DNA of 48,507 nt from Pseudomonas syringae pv. cilantro (GCF_001293775.1 NZ_LGLN01000032.1:201197-249703), one strand, 5' to 3'; counted from the stretch's first letter, positions 18,315 through 27,753 are shown. The notes: generated from the sequence alone by a model not told the origin. Program-made: numbers and translations.

Positions 18315-19454
18315 TCAGCGACCTGAGGCCGATTGCCAGAGCCGCGCCACATCCCGGGCGCGATCGTGCAGCAGCGCGCTGGCGTCGCGACAGGCCTGCT
18401 CCAGGCTCATCGGCCCGCTGGTCAGCGCAAAGGCCGCGCTTATCCCGTGCCGGTATAGCTGCTCATAGCCATCACCGAGTGTTCCAGCCAGCACAACGAC
18501 CGGCACCTGCTGACGCTGCGCGACCCGCGCCACCCCCAATGGCGTCTTGCCACGCAGGGTCTGTGCGTCGAAACGACCTTCTCCGGTAATCACCAGATCC
18601 GCACCGATCAGCGCCTGTTCAAGCCCGGTCAGCTCCGCGACAACCTCGACACCCGCACGGAATGCAGCCTTCAGGTACGCCTTGGCGGCGAAGCCCATGC
18701 CCCCGGCCGCCCCACTGCCGGGGCTGTCACGCAGGTCCTGGCCGAGGACCTGCGCGCAATGATCGGCAAAATGCCCCAGCGCGGCGTCCAGAGCCAGAAC
18801 CTGTGCAGCGGACGCACCCTTTTGCGGGCCGAAAACATGTGACGCACCATTGGCTCCGCACAGCGGATTATCGACGTCGGCGGCAACCTCCACGCACACG
18901 TCAGACAAGCGCGGGTCCAAGCCGCTCAGGTCGATGCGGTCAAGAAGCCCAAGCGCCAGCCCTCCGAGTGGCAATGGCTGCCCTTCTGCATCGAGAAAGC
19001 GCGCGCCCAATGCCGAGAGCATGCCGCTGCCGCCATCATTGGTTGCACTGCCGCCAATCGCCAGAATCACTCGCTGCGCCCCGGCGTCCAGCGCGGCGCG
19101 AATCAGTTGCCCGGTGCCGACGGTGCTGGTCACGCAGGCATCGCGCTGCTCCAGGGTCAACAGTTGCAGGCCGCTGGCCATGGCCATCTCGATGATCGCG
19201 GTCCTGCTGTCAGCCAGCCAGCCCCACTGTGCGTCGACCGGCGTGCCAAGCGGCCCGCTGACCCGAGCAGTCATCAGCTCGCCATGGCAGGCATCCAGCA
19301 AGGCCTCGATGGTGCCTTCACCCCCATCGGCCATCGGACACTTGACCAGTTCAGCGTCAGGCCAGACTTCCGCCAGACCACTGGCAATAGTGTCGGCGAC
19401 CGCTTGCGCGCTAAGGCTGTCCTTGAACGAGTCAGGGGCGATGACTATTTTCAT
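18315..19454 (-). CDS. glycerate kinase
   Basis: A 379-residue kinase of the GarK/GlxK family that phosphorylates D-glycerate, feeding products of glyoxylate or glucarate breakdown into glycolysis. The ATG at 19454 follows GGAGAG; the open frame reaches further but lacks family sequence. Recognisable motifs are IAPDSFKDSLSA at the start, MADGGEGT, GGSATNDGGSGML and the C-terminal TGEGRFDAQTLRGKTP. In E. coli the related garK works downstream of glucarate dehydratase; the gudD-like gene here is 4 kb away in a different unit. Confidence 0.92.
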   Translation of the reverse strand: MKIVIAPDSFKDSLSAQAVADTIASGLAEVWPDAELVKCPMADGGEGTIEALLDACHGELMTARVSGPLGTPVDAQWGWLADSRTAIIEMAMASGLQLLTLEQRDACVTSTVGTGQLIRAALDAGAQRVILAIGGSATNDGGSGMLSALGARFLDAEGQPLPLGGLALGLLDRIDLSGLDPRLSDVCVEVAADVDNPLCGANGASHVFGPQKGASAAQVLALDAALGHFADHCAQVLGQDLRDSPGSGAAGGMGFAAKAYLKAAFRAGVEVVAELTGLEQALIGADLVITGEGRFDAQTLRGKTPLGVARVAQRQQVPVVVLAGTLGDGYEQLYRHGISAAFALTSGPMSLEQACRDASALLHDRARDVARLWQSASGR

Positions 19455-19705
19455 TGCTGCTCTCCATGTCTGATCCCGGATGCTCTCGCCTGCTCCGGTT
19501 TCTCCGCTGGTCTTGCGCACCATGATCAGTGGCAATCCGGCAGTTTCTTAAAAACCATGTCACTTGCAAGGGCTCGGCATGTGTATACATTTTGTTGAAA
19601 TTACAGAACGTTCGAGTGTGCCTGAAAGTGGCGCGGCACGCGATGTGCGTGGCAGAGTGCCTGCTTTGATCGTTCGAAGCACCATAAGCACGAGGCCCCC
19701 TGAAC

Positions 19706-20854
19706 TTGATCAAATCCCGACTTGCCAGTTTGCTGTCGTTGTTGACCTTGCAAGCCTGCACCTCGATGGCTGACAACGAAGCGCCGAATACAGGTTTCGA
19801 AAGCTATCGGCAACAGACCCTAGAGCTGCTGCGTAACCAGCGCACATTCCAGACGCCCGATCACGCAGCTGAACTGAACTGGAACGCGCCACGCCAGTGG
19901 ACGCCGAGCGGTATGCCCAAGGGCGGCGTGTTGCTGGTCCACGGGCTCGGCGATTCACCGTGGTCGTTTCAGGATGTGGCGCAAAAGCTCGCCGATCGGG
20001 GCTATCTGGTGCGTACCGTGTTGCTGCCCGGGCATGGCACAAAACCCGAAGACATGCTCGATGTGCGTCTGGAGCAATGGCAGCGGGTGGTGCGCGAGCA
20101 GGCACAATTGCTCAGCCGCGAGGTGCCGAAGGTCTACCTGGGCGGCTTCTCGACCGGCGCCAATCTGGTCCTCGACTACGCCTATGAACATGACGAGATC
20201 GCCGGGCTGGTGCTGTTCTCGCCGGCGTTTCGTTCCGACAGCGGCTACGCCTGGCTGACACCGTGGATCGGCTGGGCAAAACCCTGGCTCGCTGCGCCCA
20301 ACGACGGCGTGCGTCCGATGCAGACGCCGCTGCGCTACATGAACATGCCCACCAACGGTTTCGCCCAGTTCTATCGCAGCAGTGCGCTGGCGCAGGGCCG
20401 ACTGCATCAGCGCCGCTATGAAAAACCGGTGTTCATCGCTATCGCCGAACACGATTCGGTGCTCGACACCGAGTACGTGCTGGACAACTTCAACCAGCGC
20501 TTCAGCCATCCGGCCAGCCGCCTGATCTGGTACGGCGATCTGCCCGGCAAGGCTGAGGGCCTGCCCCGTGTCGAGGTACGCACAGACTACCTGCCCGAGT
20601 ACCGGATCAGCCGCTTTTCACACATGGGCCTGCTGTTCGCGCCGGACAACCCGCTGTACGGCGTGGCAGGCAGCCAACGAATCTGCTGGAACGGCCAGAG
20701 CGCCGCTGACACTGCGAAATGTACGGCTGGCGAACCGGTGTGGTATTCCGACTGGGGCTACAACGAGCCTGGCAAAATCCACGCGCGCCTGACCTTCAAC
20801 CCCTACTTCGAGTGGCAGACGCAGGTCATGCTCGGCGTACTCGGCGAAACGTAA
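19706..20854 (+). CDS. alpha/beta hydrolase lipoprotein
   Basis: A 382-residue hydrolase predicted to be a lipoprotein: a short signal sequence ends in the lipobox LQAC with Cys18. It has an oxyanion loop VHGLGDSPWSF (about 78-88), the nucleophile elbow GGFSTGAN with Ser149, an acidic residue in AEHDSVLDTEY and a C-terminal FSHMGLLF histidine. This resembles serine lipases of the monoacylglycerol-lipase type. The start codon is TTG at 19706, with GAGG eleven bases upstream. The C-terminal extension after the last triad residue, containing two cysteines (RICWN and AKCTA), is unusual and may form a disulfide. Confidence 0.8.
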   Translation: MIKSRLASLLSLLTLQACTSMADNEAPNTGFESYRQQTLELLRNQRTFQTPDHAAELNWNAPRQWTPSGMPKGGVLLVHGLGDSPWSFQDVAQKLADRGYLVRTVLLPGHGTKPEDMLDVRLEQWQRVVREQAQLLSREVPKVYLGGFSTGANLVLDYAYEHDEIAGLVLFSPAFRSDSGYAWLTPWIGWAKPWLAAPNDGVRPMQTPLRYMNMPTNGFAQFYRSSALAQGRLHQRRYEKPVFIAIAEHDSVLDTEYVLDNFNQRFSHPASRLIWYGDLPGKAEGLPRVEVRTDYLPEYRISRFSHMGLLFAPDNPLYGVAGSQRICWNGQSAADTAKCTAGEPVWYSDWGYNEPGKIHARLTFNPYFEWQTQVMLGVLGET

Positions 20855-20872
20855 TAGCCTGAACCGAGCCGC

Positions 20873-21586
20873 CTACTCAAGTGGCACCAGCCGCTCCCGG
20901 CTGTTGCTCAGGTGTGTCCACATCGCGGCGCGGGCGGCGTCCGGGTCCTTGCGGCGAATGGCGCTGAGCAGCGCTTCATGTTCCAGATTGGCCAGATAGC
21001 CCTGATGCGCCAAAGTGTTACCGGCCCGTTCGCTGGTCGCAATGCGACTGCGCGGAATGATCGCACTGCCCAGGTGCTGCATGATTTCCATGAAGTAGGG
21101 ATTGCCAGTGGCTTCGGCGATCAGCATGTGAAAGCGTTTGTCAGCCTCGACGCAGCTGTCTTCATTGGCCAACAGGTCTTGATAATCGTCCAGCGCCTGC
21201 CGCATGGCCGCCAGTTGTTCTTCGGTGCGACGCACAGCAGCCAGCGCCACGGCCTGGGTTTCCAGGCCGATGCGCAACTCGATGATGTCACGCACTCGCG
21301 AGACGGTTTCGACTTTGAGGCGCAAGCCTGTCTGGTCGCCGCGTTCCAGCACAAACGTGCCGATGCCGTGATGAGTGACTACCAGTCCGGAGGCCTGCAA
21401 CTTGGAAATCGCTTCGCGCACCACCGTGCGACTGACGCCGTGTTCGCGGACGATCTGATTTTCGGAAGGCAACTTCTGACCGGGAGCAATCTTGCCCAGC
21501 AGTATGCGCTGACTCAGTTCGGTCACCAGATCAGTGGCCAGGCTGTGCTGACGACGTTTGGGCGCCGGGCTGACGGAGTCCTGCAT
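20873..21586 (-). CDS. GntR-family (FCD) regulator, probably of glucarate genes
   Basis: A 237-residue repressor-type regulator. The winged helix domain spans about residues 15-80 (PSENQIVREHGVSRTVVREAI, HHGIGTFV). An all-helical FCD effector domain follows (about 95-225), with likely metal or ligand residues in RFHMLIAEATGNPYF and LEHEALLSAI. It is divergent from the transporter/glucarate dehydratase operon starting at 22033. A perfect FadR-family operator half-way (21700-21710) supports control of both directions, with glucarate or a breakdown product as the likely inducer (inference). Confidence 0.9.
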   Translation of the reverse strand: MQDSVSPAPKRRQHSLATDLVTELSQRILLGKIAPGQKLPSENQIVREHGVSRTVVREAISKLQASGLVVTHHGIGTFVLERGDQTGLRLKVETVSRVRDIIELRIGLETQAVALAAVRRTEEQLAAMRQALDDYQDLLANEDSCVEADKRFHMLIAEATGNPYFMEIMQHLGSAIIPRSRIATSERAGNTLAHQGYLANLEHEALLSAIRRKDPDAARAAMWTHLSNSRERLVPLE

Positions 21587-21699
21587 GATATTCGAGTCCT
21601 GACTTGTCTGAATGGGCGTCCACGCAGCACGCTGAATAACCTGCGCAGAGTGACGAATGCCTGATGGCCCAGTCTTTCAAAGGTGCGCACTTGTCTAGC

Positions 21700-21710
21700 T
21701 TGTATTACAA
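21700..21710. promoter_or_regulatory. GntR/FadR-family operator
   Basis: TTGTATTACAA fits exactly the FadR-subfamily consensus T-N-G-T-N3-A-C-N-A. It extends to the 13-base perfect palindrome CTTGTATTACAAG (21699-21711). It lies 114 bases upstream of the GntR gene start and about 320 bases upstream of the transporter start, so autoregulation plus control of the operon is likely. Confidence 0.7.
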
Positions 21711-21915
21711 GTACACCCTATCTGTCAAAAAATGACGAGACCTCAGCACAGCCCTTGTGCCGCCGTCTATACCTGTCGAAACGTCCCTGCCTGCTCGCTT
21801 TCATGACTGATCACGCGCTTAAAGCCCCCTTATTATGGGCTATAAGCGGATGCTTACGGCCTTTCTCCGTAACCACCGAATACATAACCTCCGGTCTGGA
21901 CGAAGCAAACTATCT

Positions 21916-21955
21916 GCCCTTTCGAAGGCATCAAGGACTTGCGAAAGGGCTTTTT
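21916..21955 (+). terminator. terminator-like hairpin in glucarate operon leader
   Basis: The 9-bp perfect stem GCCCTTTCG/CGAAAGGGC with a 17-base loop is followed by TTTTT. It points toward the transporter gene, which starts 78 bases later. Either it terminates a short upstream RNA or it attenuates the glucarate operon. Confidence 0.6.
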
Positions 21956-22032
21956 ACTTGTATGATGACCGACAATGCAGAGGACACACTTTGCACATAC
22001 CCGCATAAAAACAACGAGTGGGAGATTCAACT

Positions 22033-23379
22033 GTGAGCACATCCAATTCCAGGATGGCTGATGGCACAGATTCGGTCCTGAATACGGCCGTTTCGAAAGT
22101 CAAACGTCACGTCCTGCCGCTTTTCGTCATCATGTTTATCGTCAACTACATCGACCGGGTGAACATCGGCTTCGTGCGTTCGCACATGGAGCACGATCTT
22201 GGCATCGGTGCGGCTGCCTACGGGCTGGGCGCCGGGCTTTTTTTCATCGGTTACGCGCTGTTCGAGGTCCCTTCCAACATCCTGCTGCAGAAAGTCGGCG
22301 CGCGTATCTGGCTGACCCGGATCATGCTCACCTGGGGCATCGTTGCAGCCTGCATGGCCTTCATTCAGACCGAAACGCACTTCTACATTCTGCGCTTTCT
22401 GCTCGGCGTCGCTGAAGCGGGTTTCTTCCCGGGCGTGATCTACTACTTCACCCGCTGGCTGCCGGGCGTCGAGCGCGGCAAGGCCATCGCCATCTTTCTC
22501 AGCGGTTCGGCCATCGCCTCGCTGATCTCCGGCCCGTTGTCCGGCCTGCTGCTGCAAATTACCGGGTTCGGACTGAAGGGCTGGCAGTGGATGTACTTCA
22601 TCGAGGGTATGTTCTCGGTCGGCCTGTGTTTCTTCGTCTGGTTCTGGCTGGACTCCAAACCGCATGATGCCAAGTGGCTGACCCGCGAAGAACAGGACGC
22701 GCTGGTCAACGCCATCGATGCCGAACAGGCTGCCCGCGAAGCGGCGACCCCGGTCAAGGCCTCGATTGGCAAACTGCTCAAGGACAGTCAGATCATCCTG
22801 TTCTGCCTGATCTATTTCTTCATTCAGTTGACCATCTATGCAGCGACGTTCTGGCTGCCTAGCATCATCCGCAAGATGGGCAGCCTGACTGACTTTGAAG
22901 TCGGCATGTTCAACTCGATTCCGTGGTTGCTGTCGATCATCGGCATGTATGCGTTTGCCGCGCTCTCGGCCAAATGGAAGCGTCAGCAAGCCTGGGTGGC
23001 CATCGCGTTATTGATTGCCGCGGCCGGGATGTTCATGTCGACAACAGGCAGCCCGATTTTTGCATTCGTCGCCATCTGCTTTGCGGCGCTGGGTTTCAAG
23101 TCCGCTTCCTCACTGTTCTGGCCGATTCCGCAGGCGTATCTGGATGCGCGCATTGCCGCTGCGGTCATTGCGCTGATCAATTCGGTGGGCAACCTCGGCG
23201 GCTTCGTGGCACCGACCACCTTCGGCCTGCTGGAAGAGCACACCGGCTCGATCCAGGGCGGGCTGTATGGTCTGACCGCAACATCGATCATCGCGGCAAT
23301 CATCGTCTTCGCTGCGCGCAACACACCCAAGCCAGGCGCTACGCCAGTCGCCGCCATCCAGACCCCGGCCACGCATTGA
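22033..23379 (+). CDS. MFS transporter, probable glucarate/galactarate permease
   Basis: A 448-residue major facilitator with twelve predicted membrane helices, of the anion:cation symporter branch ([15 protein letters not shown] near the start, [17 protein letters not shown] after helix 2). GTG 22033 is chosen because GGGAG lies seven bases upstream; the open frame starts five codons earlier. It is directly followed by the glucarate dehydratase gene, 49 bases downstream, so a role in D-glucarate uptake is a good inference, but related acids such as galactarate remain possible. Confidence 0.85.
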   Translation: MSTSNSRMADGTDSVLNTAVSKVKRHVLPLFVIMFIVNYIDRVNIGFVRSHMEHDLGIGAAAYGLGAGLFFIGYALFEVPSNILLQKVGARIWLTRIMLTWGIVAACMAFIQTETHFYILRFLLGVAEAGFFPGVIYYFTRWLPGVERGKAIAIFLSGSAIASLISGPLSGLLLQITGFGLKGWQWMYFIEGMFSVGLCFFVWFWLDSKPHDAKWLTREEQDALVNAIDAEQAAREAATPVKASIGKLLKDSQIILFCLIYFFIQLTIYAATFWLPSIIRKMGSLTDFEVGMFNSIPWLLSIIGMYAFAALSAKWKRQQAWVAIALLIAAAGMFMSTTGSPIFAFVAICFAALGFKSASSLFWPIPQAYLDARIAAAVIALINSVGNLGGFVAPTTFGLLEEHTGSIQGGLYGLTATSIIAAIIVFAARNTPKPGATPVAAIQTPATH

Positions 23380-23428
23380 TGCACATGCACAGCGACGTTT
23401 ATCGGTCAGAATCATTACAGGAGCAGTC

Positions 23429-24781
23429 ATGAACATTCAGCACTCCAACATCACCAGTAAAGCCCCGGTCATCACTGAAATGCAGGTTGTGCCAGTGGCC
23501 GGCCATGATGACATGCTGCTCAACCTAAGCGGTGCGCATGGCCCTTACTTCACCCGCAATATCGTCATTCTCAAGGACAATGCCGGGCACGTCGGCGTCG
23601 GCGAAGTGCCTGGCGGCGAGCTGATTCGCCAGACGCTGGAAGATGCCCGCGCGCTGGTGGTCGGCAGCAGCATCGGCACCTACCAGAAGATTCTCAATGA
23701 GGCGCGCAAAGCCTTTGCCGATCGGGATTCCGGCGGCCGTGGTCTACAGACCTTCGACCTGCGCATCGCCATTCACGCGGTCACGGCGCTGGAAGCCGCC
23801 CTCCTCGACCTGCTCGGTCAGCACCTGGATGTGCCGGTAGCGGCGCTGCTGGGGGAAGGTCAGCAACGCGATCAGGTCGAAATGCTCGGTTACCTGTTTT
23901 ACGTCGGCGACCAGCGCAAGACCGACCTGGCCTACCGCAGCGAACCGGACGCCGATAACGACTGGTTCCGTATCCGCCATGAACAGGCACTGACCCCACA
24001 AGCCGTCGTGCGCCTGGCCGAAGCCGCACACCAGCGCTATGGTTTTCAGGACTTCAAGCTCAAGGGCGGCGTATTGAGCGGCGATCAGGAAATCGAGGCG
24101 GTTACAGCGCTCGCCGAACGCTTCCCCGACGCGCGCATTACGCTGGACCCCAATGGCGCATGGTCACTCAGAGAGGCCATCCGCCTGTGCCGCGATCAGC
24201 ATCATGTGCTGGCGTATGCCGAAGACCCGTGCGGCGCGGAAAACGGCTTCTCCGGTCGCGAAGTCATGGCCGAATTCCGCCGTGCCACCGGCCTGAAAAC
24301 CGCCACCAACATGATCGCCACCGACTGGCGGGAAATGGGTCACGCCATTCAACTGCAATCGGTGGACATTCCGCTCGCCGACCCGCATTTCTGGACCATG
24401 CAGGGTTCGGTACGCGTGGCGCAGATGTGCAACGAGTGGGGCCTGACCTGGGGTTCGCATTCCAACAACCATTTCGATATTTCACTGGCCATGTTCACCC
24501 ATGTCGCCGCCGCAGCGCCGGGCAACATCACGGCCATCGATACGCACTGGATCTGGCAAGACGGCCAGCGCCTCACCAAGGCGCCACTGCAAATCGTCGG
24601 TGGCAAGGTCGATGTGCCGAAGAAAGCGGGGCTCGGCGTCGAGCTGGACACCGACCAGTTGGCCAAGGCTCACGAACTCTATAAAGGCATGGGCCTGGGC
24701 GCACGCAATGACGCCGTGGCCATGCAGTTTCTGATCCCGAACTGGAAATTCAACAACAAACAGCCTTGCCTGGTGCGTTGA
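23429..24781 (+). CDS. gudD: glucarate dehydratase
   Basis: A 450-residue enolase-superfamily enzyme that dehydrates D-glucarate to 5-keto-4-deoxyglucarate. The active-site set can be read off: Lys210 and Lys212 in FKLKGG, metal ligands Asp240 (DPNGAW), Glu265 (AEDP) and Asn294 ([10 protein letters not shown]), and the general base His344 ([10 protein letters not shown]). These align one position off the numbering known for Pseudomonas glucarate dehydratase. The ATG has ribosome site AGGAGC. The gene ends the operon, with a strong terminator after it. Confidence 0.96.
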   Translation: MNIQHSNITSKAPVITEMQVVPVAGHDDMLLNLSGAHGPYFTRNIVILKDNAGHVGVGEVPGGELIRQTLEDARALVVGSSIGTYQKILNEARKAFADRDSGGRGLQTFDLRIAIHAVTALEAALLDLLGQHLDVPVAALLGEGQQRDQVEMLGYLFYVGDQRKTDLAYRSEPDADNDWFRIRHEQALTPQAVVRLAEAAHQRYGFQDFKLKGGVLSGDQEIEAVTALAERFPDARITLDPNGAWSLREAIRLCRDQHHVLAYAEDPCGAENGFSGREVMAEFRRATGLKTATNMIATDWREMGHAIQLQSVDIPLADPHFWTMQGSVRVAQMCNEWGLTWGSHSNNHFDISLAMFTHVAAAAPGNITAIDTHWIWQDGQRLTKAPLQIVGGKVDVPKKAGLGVELDTDQLAKAHELYKGMGLGARNDAVAMQFLIPNWKFNNKQPCLVR

Positions 24782-24831
24782 TCCCGACATATGCCACTGA
24801 CTCGCCGCCGGGTCACCACTTGGCTGGCAAC

Positions 24832-24863
24832 CGGCGCGCAACCCCCTTGCGCGCCGTTTTTTT
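24832..24863 (+). terminator. terminator after gudD
   Basis: A perfect 10-bp stem (CGGCGCGCAA and its complement), a five-C loop and seven T residues form a canonical intrinsic terminator about 50 bases after the gudD stop. Confidence 0.92.
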
Positions 24864-24930
24864 CGAATCGGATTCAGGCCATCGAGCGGGCATGCTACTG
24901 TCTCGCAACATCCAGTAACGACCAGACCGC

Positions 24931-25584
24931 ATGCGCCATCTTGCCCGCACCCGTCCTCGCCTTACCCTCGCCGCCTTAGTGGGTCTGACCGCAGGCATCG
25001 CCTGGTCCTGGCTGATCCCCCACGCCACACTCACGCAGAGCCTGCTGACAGGCTGGGACACGGGCGCCTGGCTCTACCTGATCATGATTTTCGTCCGCAC
25101 CCTGCGCAGCAATGCCGATGACGTGCGGCGCGTCGCGCTGATGGAAGACGAAAATGCGGGCGTGATCCTGATCACGGTGTGCGTTGCGGCGCTGGCCAGC
25201 CTGGCGGCGATCATCGTTGAGGTGGCAGGCAGCAAAGGCCTGTCCAGCGATGCCAGAATGCTCCATCACGCGTTTACCGGCCTGACCGTCATTGGCTCGT
25301 GGCTGATGATCGGGGTGATTTTCAGCCTGCATTACGCGCGCATGTTCTACACCTGGAAAGGCCAGGAACCGGCGCTGGCCTTCGTCGGCGGCGAACAGCA
25401 CCCGGACTATTGGGACTTTCTGTATTTCTCGTTCACCATCAGCGTTGCAGTGCAGACCTCCGACGTGGGCGTGGCTACGCGTGAAATGCGCAAGGTCGTG
25501 CTGGGCCAGTCGCTGATCTGCTTTGTGTTCAACACGGCCATTCTGGGCTTCTCGATCAACATTGCCGCCAGCCTGTTCAATTAG
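24931..25584 (+). CDS. DUF1345 membrane protein
   Basis: A 217-residue inner-membrane protein with about five membrane helices, matching the DUF1345 family: [36 protein letters not shown] and the conserved [22 protein letters not shown] segment, which recalls a pore-like loop. Function unknown. It is transcribed separately from gudD (terminator between) and is followed 37 bases later by the dehydrogenase gene. Confidence 0.88.
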   Translation: MRHLARTRPRLTLAALVGLTAGIAWSWLIPHATLTQSLLTGWDTGAWLYLIMIFVRTLRSNADDVRRVALMEDENAGVILITVCVAALASLAAIIVEVAGSKGLSSDARMLHHAFTGLTVIGSWLMIGVIFSLHYARMFYTWKGQEPALAFVGGEQHPDYWDFLYFSFTISVAVQTSDVGVATREMRKVVLGQSLICFVFNTAILGFSINIAASLFN

Positions 25585-25621
25585 CCCTCTTTTAACCAAC
25601 CCATCAAGAGGCCGTTAAACC

Positions 25622-26578
25622 ATGACCCTATTGAACATTGCGGTACTCGATGACTGGCAGAATGTGGCCAACGGCGTGGTGGACTGGTCAGTGCTCGGTT
25701 CGGTGGGCAACCTCAGCTTTTTGCACGACTTCCCCGCCGACACAGCAACCATGGTGCAACGCCTGCAAGGTTTCGAAATCATTTGCGTGATGCGCGAGCG
25801 AACCCTGTTTGATGAAGCGCTACTCAGCCAACTGCCCAGACTCAAACTGCTGGTCACGGGCGGCATGCGCAACGCGGCCATTGATACCGCGGCGGCAAGG
25901 CGCCAGGGCATCACCGTATGTGGCACTGAAAGCTACAAAAACGCAGCGCCGGAACTGACCTGGGCGCTGATCATGAGCATCACCCGCAACCTGCTGGCCG
26001 AGGTCAACTCAGTGCGCGCAGGCCACTGGCAGGTCGGGCTGGGCAGCGATTTGTACGGCAAGACGCTGGGGATCCTCGGGCTGGGCAGCATCGGCAAATG
26101 GATCGCCCGCTATGGGCAGGCGTTCGGCATGAATGTCATCGCCTGGAGCCAGAACCTGACACCGCAAGCCGCCGCCGAATCGGGCGTCACCTATGTCAGC
26201 AAGCAACAATTGTTCGAACAGGCCGATGTGCTATCGGTGCACCTGGTGCTCAGCGACCGCAGCCGGGGGCTGGTGGATGCAGAGGCGCTGGGCCGGATGA
26301 AGCCAAGCGCTTATCTGGTCAACTCGTCACGCGGGCCGATCATCGATCAGGCCGCGCTGATCGAAATACTGCAACAACGCAAAATCGCCGGTGCAGCGCT
26401 GGACGTGTTCGACATCGAACCACTGCCCGCCGAGCACCCGTTTCGCACGCTGGACAACGTTCTGGCCACCCCGCACATCGGCTATGTCACCGAGAACAAC
26501 TACCGGACCTTTTACGGGCAGATGATCGAAGACATTCAGGCGTGGCATACGGGGGCACCGATTCGGGTGTTTGGCTGA
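25622..26578 (+). CDS. D-2-hydroxyacid dehydrogenase family protein
   Basis: A 318-residue NAD(P)-dependent dehydrogenase. The dinucleotide motif is GLGSIG (about residues 148-153). Catalytic residues are visible as Arg in NSSRGPIID, Glu in DIEPLP and His in TPHIGY. This family reduces 2-keto acids such as hydroxypyruvate or glyoxylate; the exact substrate is not decided. The ATG follows AAGAGG about nine bases upstream. It may be co-transcribed with the DUF1345 gene. Confidence 0.9.
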   Translation: MTLLNIAVLDDWQNVANGVVDWSVLGSVGNLSFLHDFPADTATMVQRLQGFEIICVMRERTLFDEALLSQLPRLKLLVTGGMRNAAIDTAAARRQGITVCGTESYKNAAPELTWALIMSITRNLLAEVNSVRAGHWQVGLGSDLYGKTLGILGLGSIGKWIARYGQAFGMNVIAWSQNLTPQAAAESGVTYVSKQQLFEQADVLSVHLVLSDRSRGLVDAEALGRMKPSAYLVNSSRGPIIDQAALIEILQQRKIAGAALDVFDIEPLPAEHPFRTLDNVLATPHIGYVTENNYRTFYGQMIEDIQAWHTGAPIRVFG

Positions 26579-26666
26579 TGGCCGGCTGACTCAGGCGTTT
26601 GATCGCCCAGGCTGACAGCCTCTCAGGCACAGCGCGCCAGACGCGCTCATCCTGTTCACGCAAGCA

Positions 26667-26696
26667 CGTCAGCCCGGACGACTGTCCGGGCTGACG
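26667..26696. terminator. hairpin between convergent genes
   Basis: A perfect 13-bp stem (CGTCAGCCCGGAC and its complement) with a four-base loop lies between the dehydrogenase gene and the convergent DUF2790 gene. No T run follows on either strand, so termination may be weak. Confidence 0.55.
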
Positions 26697-26735
26697 GTGG
26701 TTAAAGCGAGCTGCTGCCTCCTGGCAAGCCATGAA

Positions 26736-27065
26736 TCACTGGCTGTTACGGCAACCGCTAAGCGCCTGGTACTGAACAGTCTTCAGATCACCCTTGGAGT
26801 CCTGGTAAGTCATCAGTTTAGGCATGACGCTGCAGGTCTTCAGGTCCGGCGACTTGCGGATCACTTTGGCAACGTCCAGCTTCATACCGTACTTGTATTC
26901 TTCAATCGCAGGCATCGCCTTTTTATGGGTGGTGGCGTATTTCTGCACGGCCGCCTGGTGATTTTTGATCACGGTCTCTGCCTTGACCTCATCTGAGGTG
27001 AAAGCGAAAGCGCTCAGAGGAGAAAGAAGGGCCATAGCGAGCAGTAAGGATTTAGCGATACGCAT
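26736..27065 (-). CDS. DUF2790-like small secreted protein
   Basis: A 109-residue protein with a signal peptide of about 21 residues ending AFA-F. The C-terminal half matches the DUF2790 pattern of pseudomonads: YKYGMKLDVAKVI, then a cysteine, MTYQDSKGDLKTVQYQALSGC. The two cysteines (near 79 and 105) probably form a disulfide in the periplasm. A ribosome site GGAG lies nine bases upstream of the ATG. A perfect copper-box palindrome sits 133 bases upstream, shared with the divergent small gene. The molecular role is unknown. Confidence 0.82.
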   Translation of the reverse strand: MRIAKSLLLAMALLSPLSAFAFTSDEVKAETVIKNHQAAVQKYATTHKKAMPAIEEYKYGMKLDVAKVIRKSPDLKTCSVMPKLMTYQDSKGDLKTVQYQALSGCRNSQ

Positions 27066-27198
27066 GTTGGGTGACTCCGTTGTTTGAAAGTGTATGACTG
27101 TTAACGCTCCGCACTTGACCCGAATTTGAGTGAAGCTGAGTGAGTTGGTACGGTTTGTAAGTTTGGAGATTACCCGGTTTTTTTTACTTTTTTTATTT

Positions 27199-27214
27199 AT
27201 GACAAATTTGTCAT
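27199..27214. promoter_or_regulatory. CusR/CopR-type copper box
   Basis: ATGACAAATTTGTCAT is a perfect 16-base palindrome that equals the core of the CusR/PcoR/CopR recognition sequence (ATGACAA, two bases, TTGTCAT). It is in the gap between two divergent genes for small secreted proteins; 16 bases to its right TGTTAG could be a -10 element for the rightward gene. Control by a copper-responsive CopRS system encoded elsewhere is inferred. Confidence 0.7.
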
Positions 27215-27322
27215 GTCCCGCTCACGCTGCTGTTAGTTACCCGGTCGTAAACTGGGCTCATTCCTGACAAGCGCCTGGCGCAAAACAGGATCCAACCATT
27301 AATACGAAAAGAGGAAATGACG

Positions 27323-27541
27323 ATGAAACTGATTAAATCAATGGTCTTTGCAGTCGCTGCCTTGTCCTTTACAAGTGCCTTTGCCGACGACGGCAACGAG
27401 TTCGCAAGCAAGGCGGCCGACAAGATGCGCATGGCTCAGGAGCAGCGTTTCCTGGAGAAGCAGCGTGCCCAGCAGAACGAGCACTATGTAAATTCGGAGG
27501 AAAAGTCCAAGCCTGAGAAGTCCAACAAGTCCGAAGGTTAA
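27323..27541 (+). CDS. small secreted charged protein behind copper box
   Basis: A 72-residue protein. ATG 27323 is preferred over 27317 because the ribosome site AGAGG would touch the earlier codon. A signal peptide of about 18 residues ends AFA-D. The mature part is highly charged and probably helical (KAADKMRMAQEQRFLEKQRAQQ), with an RMAQEQ methionine and single His but no cysteine; it ends in a Lys/Ser/Glu repeat-like tail (EKSKPEKSNKSEG). No family was recognised. The copper box 109 bases upstream suggests a role in periplasmic copper response. Confidence 0.7.
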   Translation: MKLIKSMVFAVAALSFTSAFADDGNEFASKAADKMRMAQEQRFLEKQRAQQNEHYVNSEEKSKPEKSNKSEG

Positions 27542-27618
27542 ACGCGATGATCTACAACAAGCCGCCAAACTGTTTACCTCCAGTGGTTTTTCGATGCCTC
27601 GAAGTGAGGCGAACTCCC

Positions 27619-27643
27619 AAGCGCCCTTTCGGGCGCTTTTTTT
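27619..27643 (+). terminator. terminator of the copper-box small gene
   Basis: GCGCCC-TTTC-GGGCGC with flanking A and T pairs and seven T residues after the stem is a canonical intrinsic terminator, about 80 bases after the stop codon. Confidence 0.88.
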
Positions 27644-27659
27644 ATAGTTTAGAAAAACA

Positions 27660-27681
27660 CAATATGCCAGCTGGCATATTG
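27660..27681. promoter_or_regulatory. 22-bp perfect palindrome, probable operator
   Basis: The arm CAATATGCCAG at 27660-27670 is followed directly by its exact reverse complement to 27681. A perfect uninterrupted palindrome of this length, located upstream of an OprD-family porin gene and after a terminator, is most simply an operator for a dimeric regulator. The regulator is not identifiable from the window. Confidence 0.6.
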
Positions 27682-27738
27682 ATCGGACGCTCTTCTTCTG
27701 ATTTAAACTCCGCGCCTGTTGTGACCGATACTTTCTTT

Positions 27739-27753
27739 CAGATTTGTAATCTG
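27739..27753. promoter_or_regulatory. inverted repeat upstream of porin gene
   Basis: CAGATT-TGT-AATCTG is a perfect 6-3-6 inverted repeat 119 bases upstream of the porin ATG, 57 bases after the longer palindrome. It could be a second operator or fold as a small RNA hairpin. Confidence 0.4.

Larger units (their letters stand above)
21587..22032. other. regulatory region between GntR gene and glucarate operon
   Basis: This 446-base gap holds a FadR-type operator at 21700-21710, a small AGCCC/GGGCT hairpin near 21822-21841 and a terminator-like hairpin at 21916-21955. An open frame crosses it (21683-22036), but the composition is not protein-like and no ribosome site precedes it. A second TTGTATGATGA sequence at 21958-21968 resembles the operator imperfectly. 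Confidence 0.5.

Noticed and set aside
21683..22036. 117-codon frame in the glucarate operon leader
   Set aside because: It contains the operator and the terminator hairpin, has no ribosome site and an unlikely composition.
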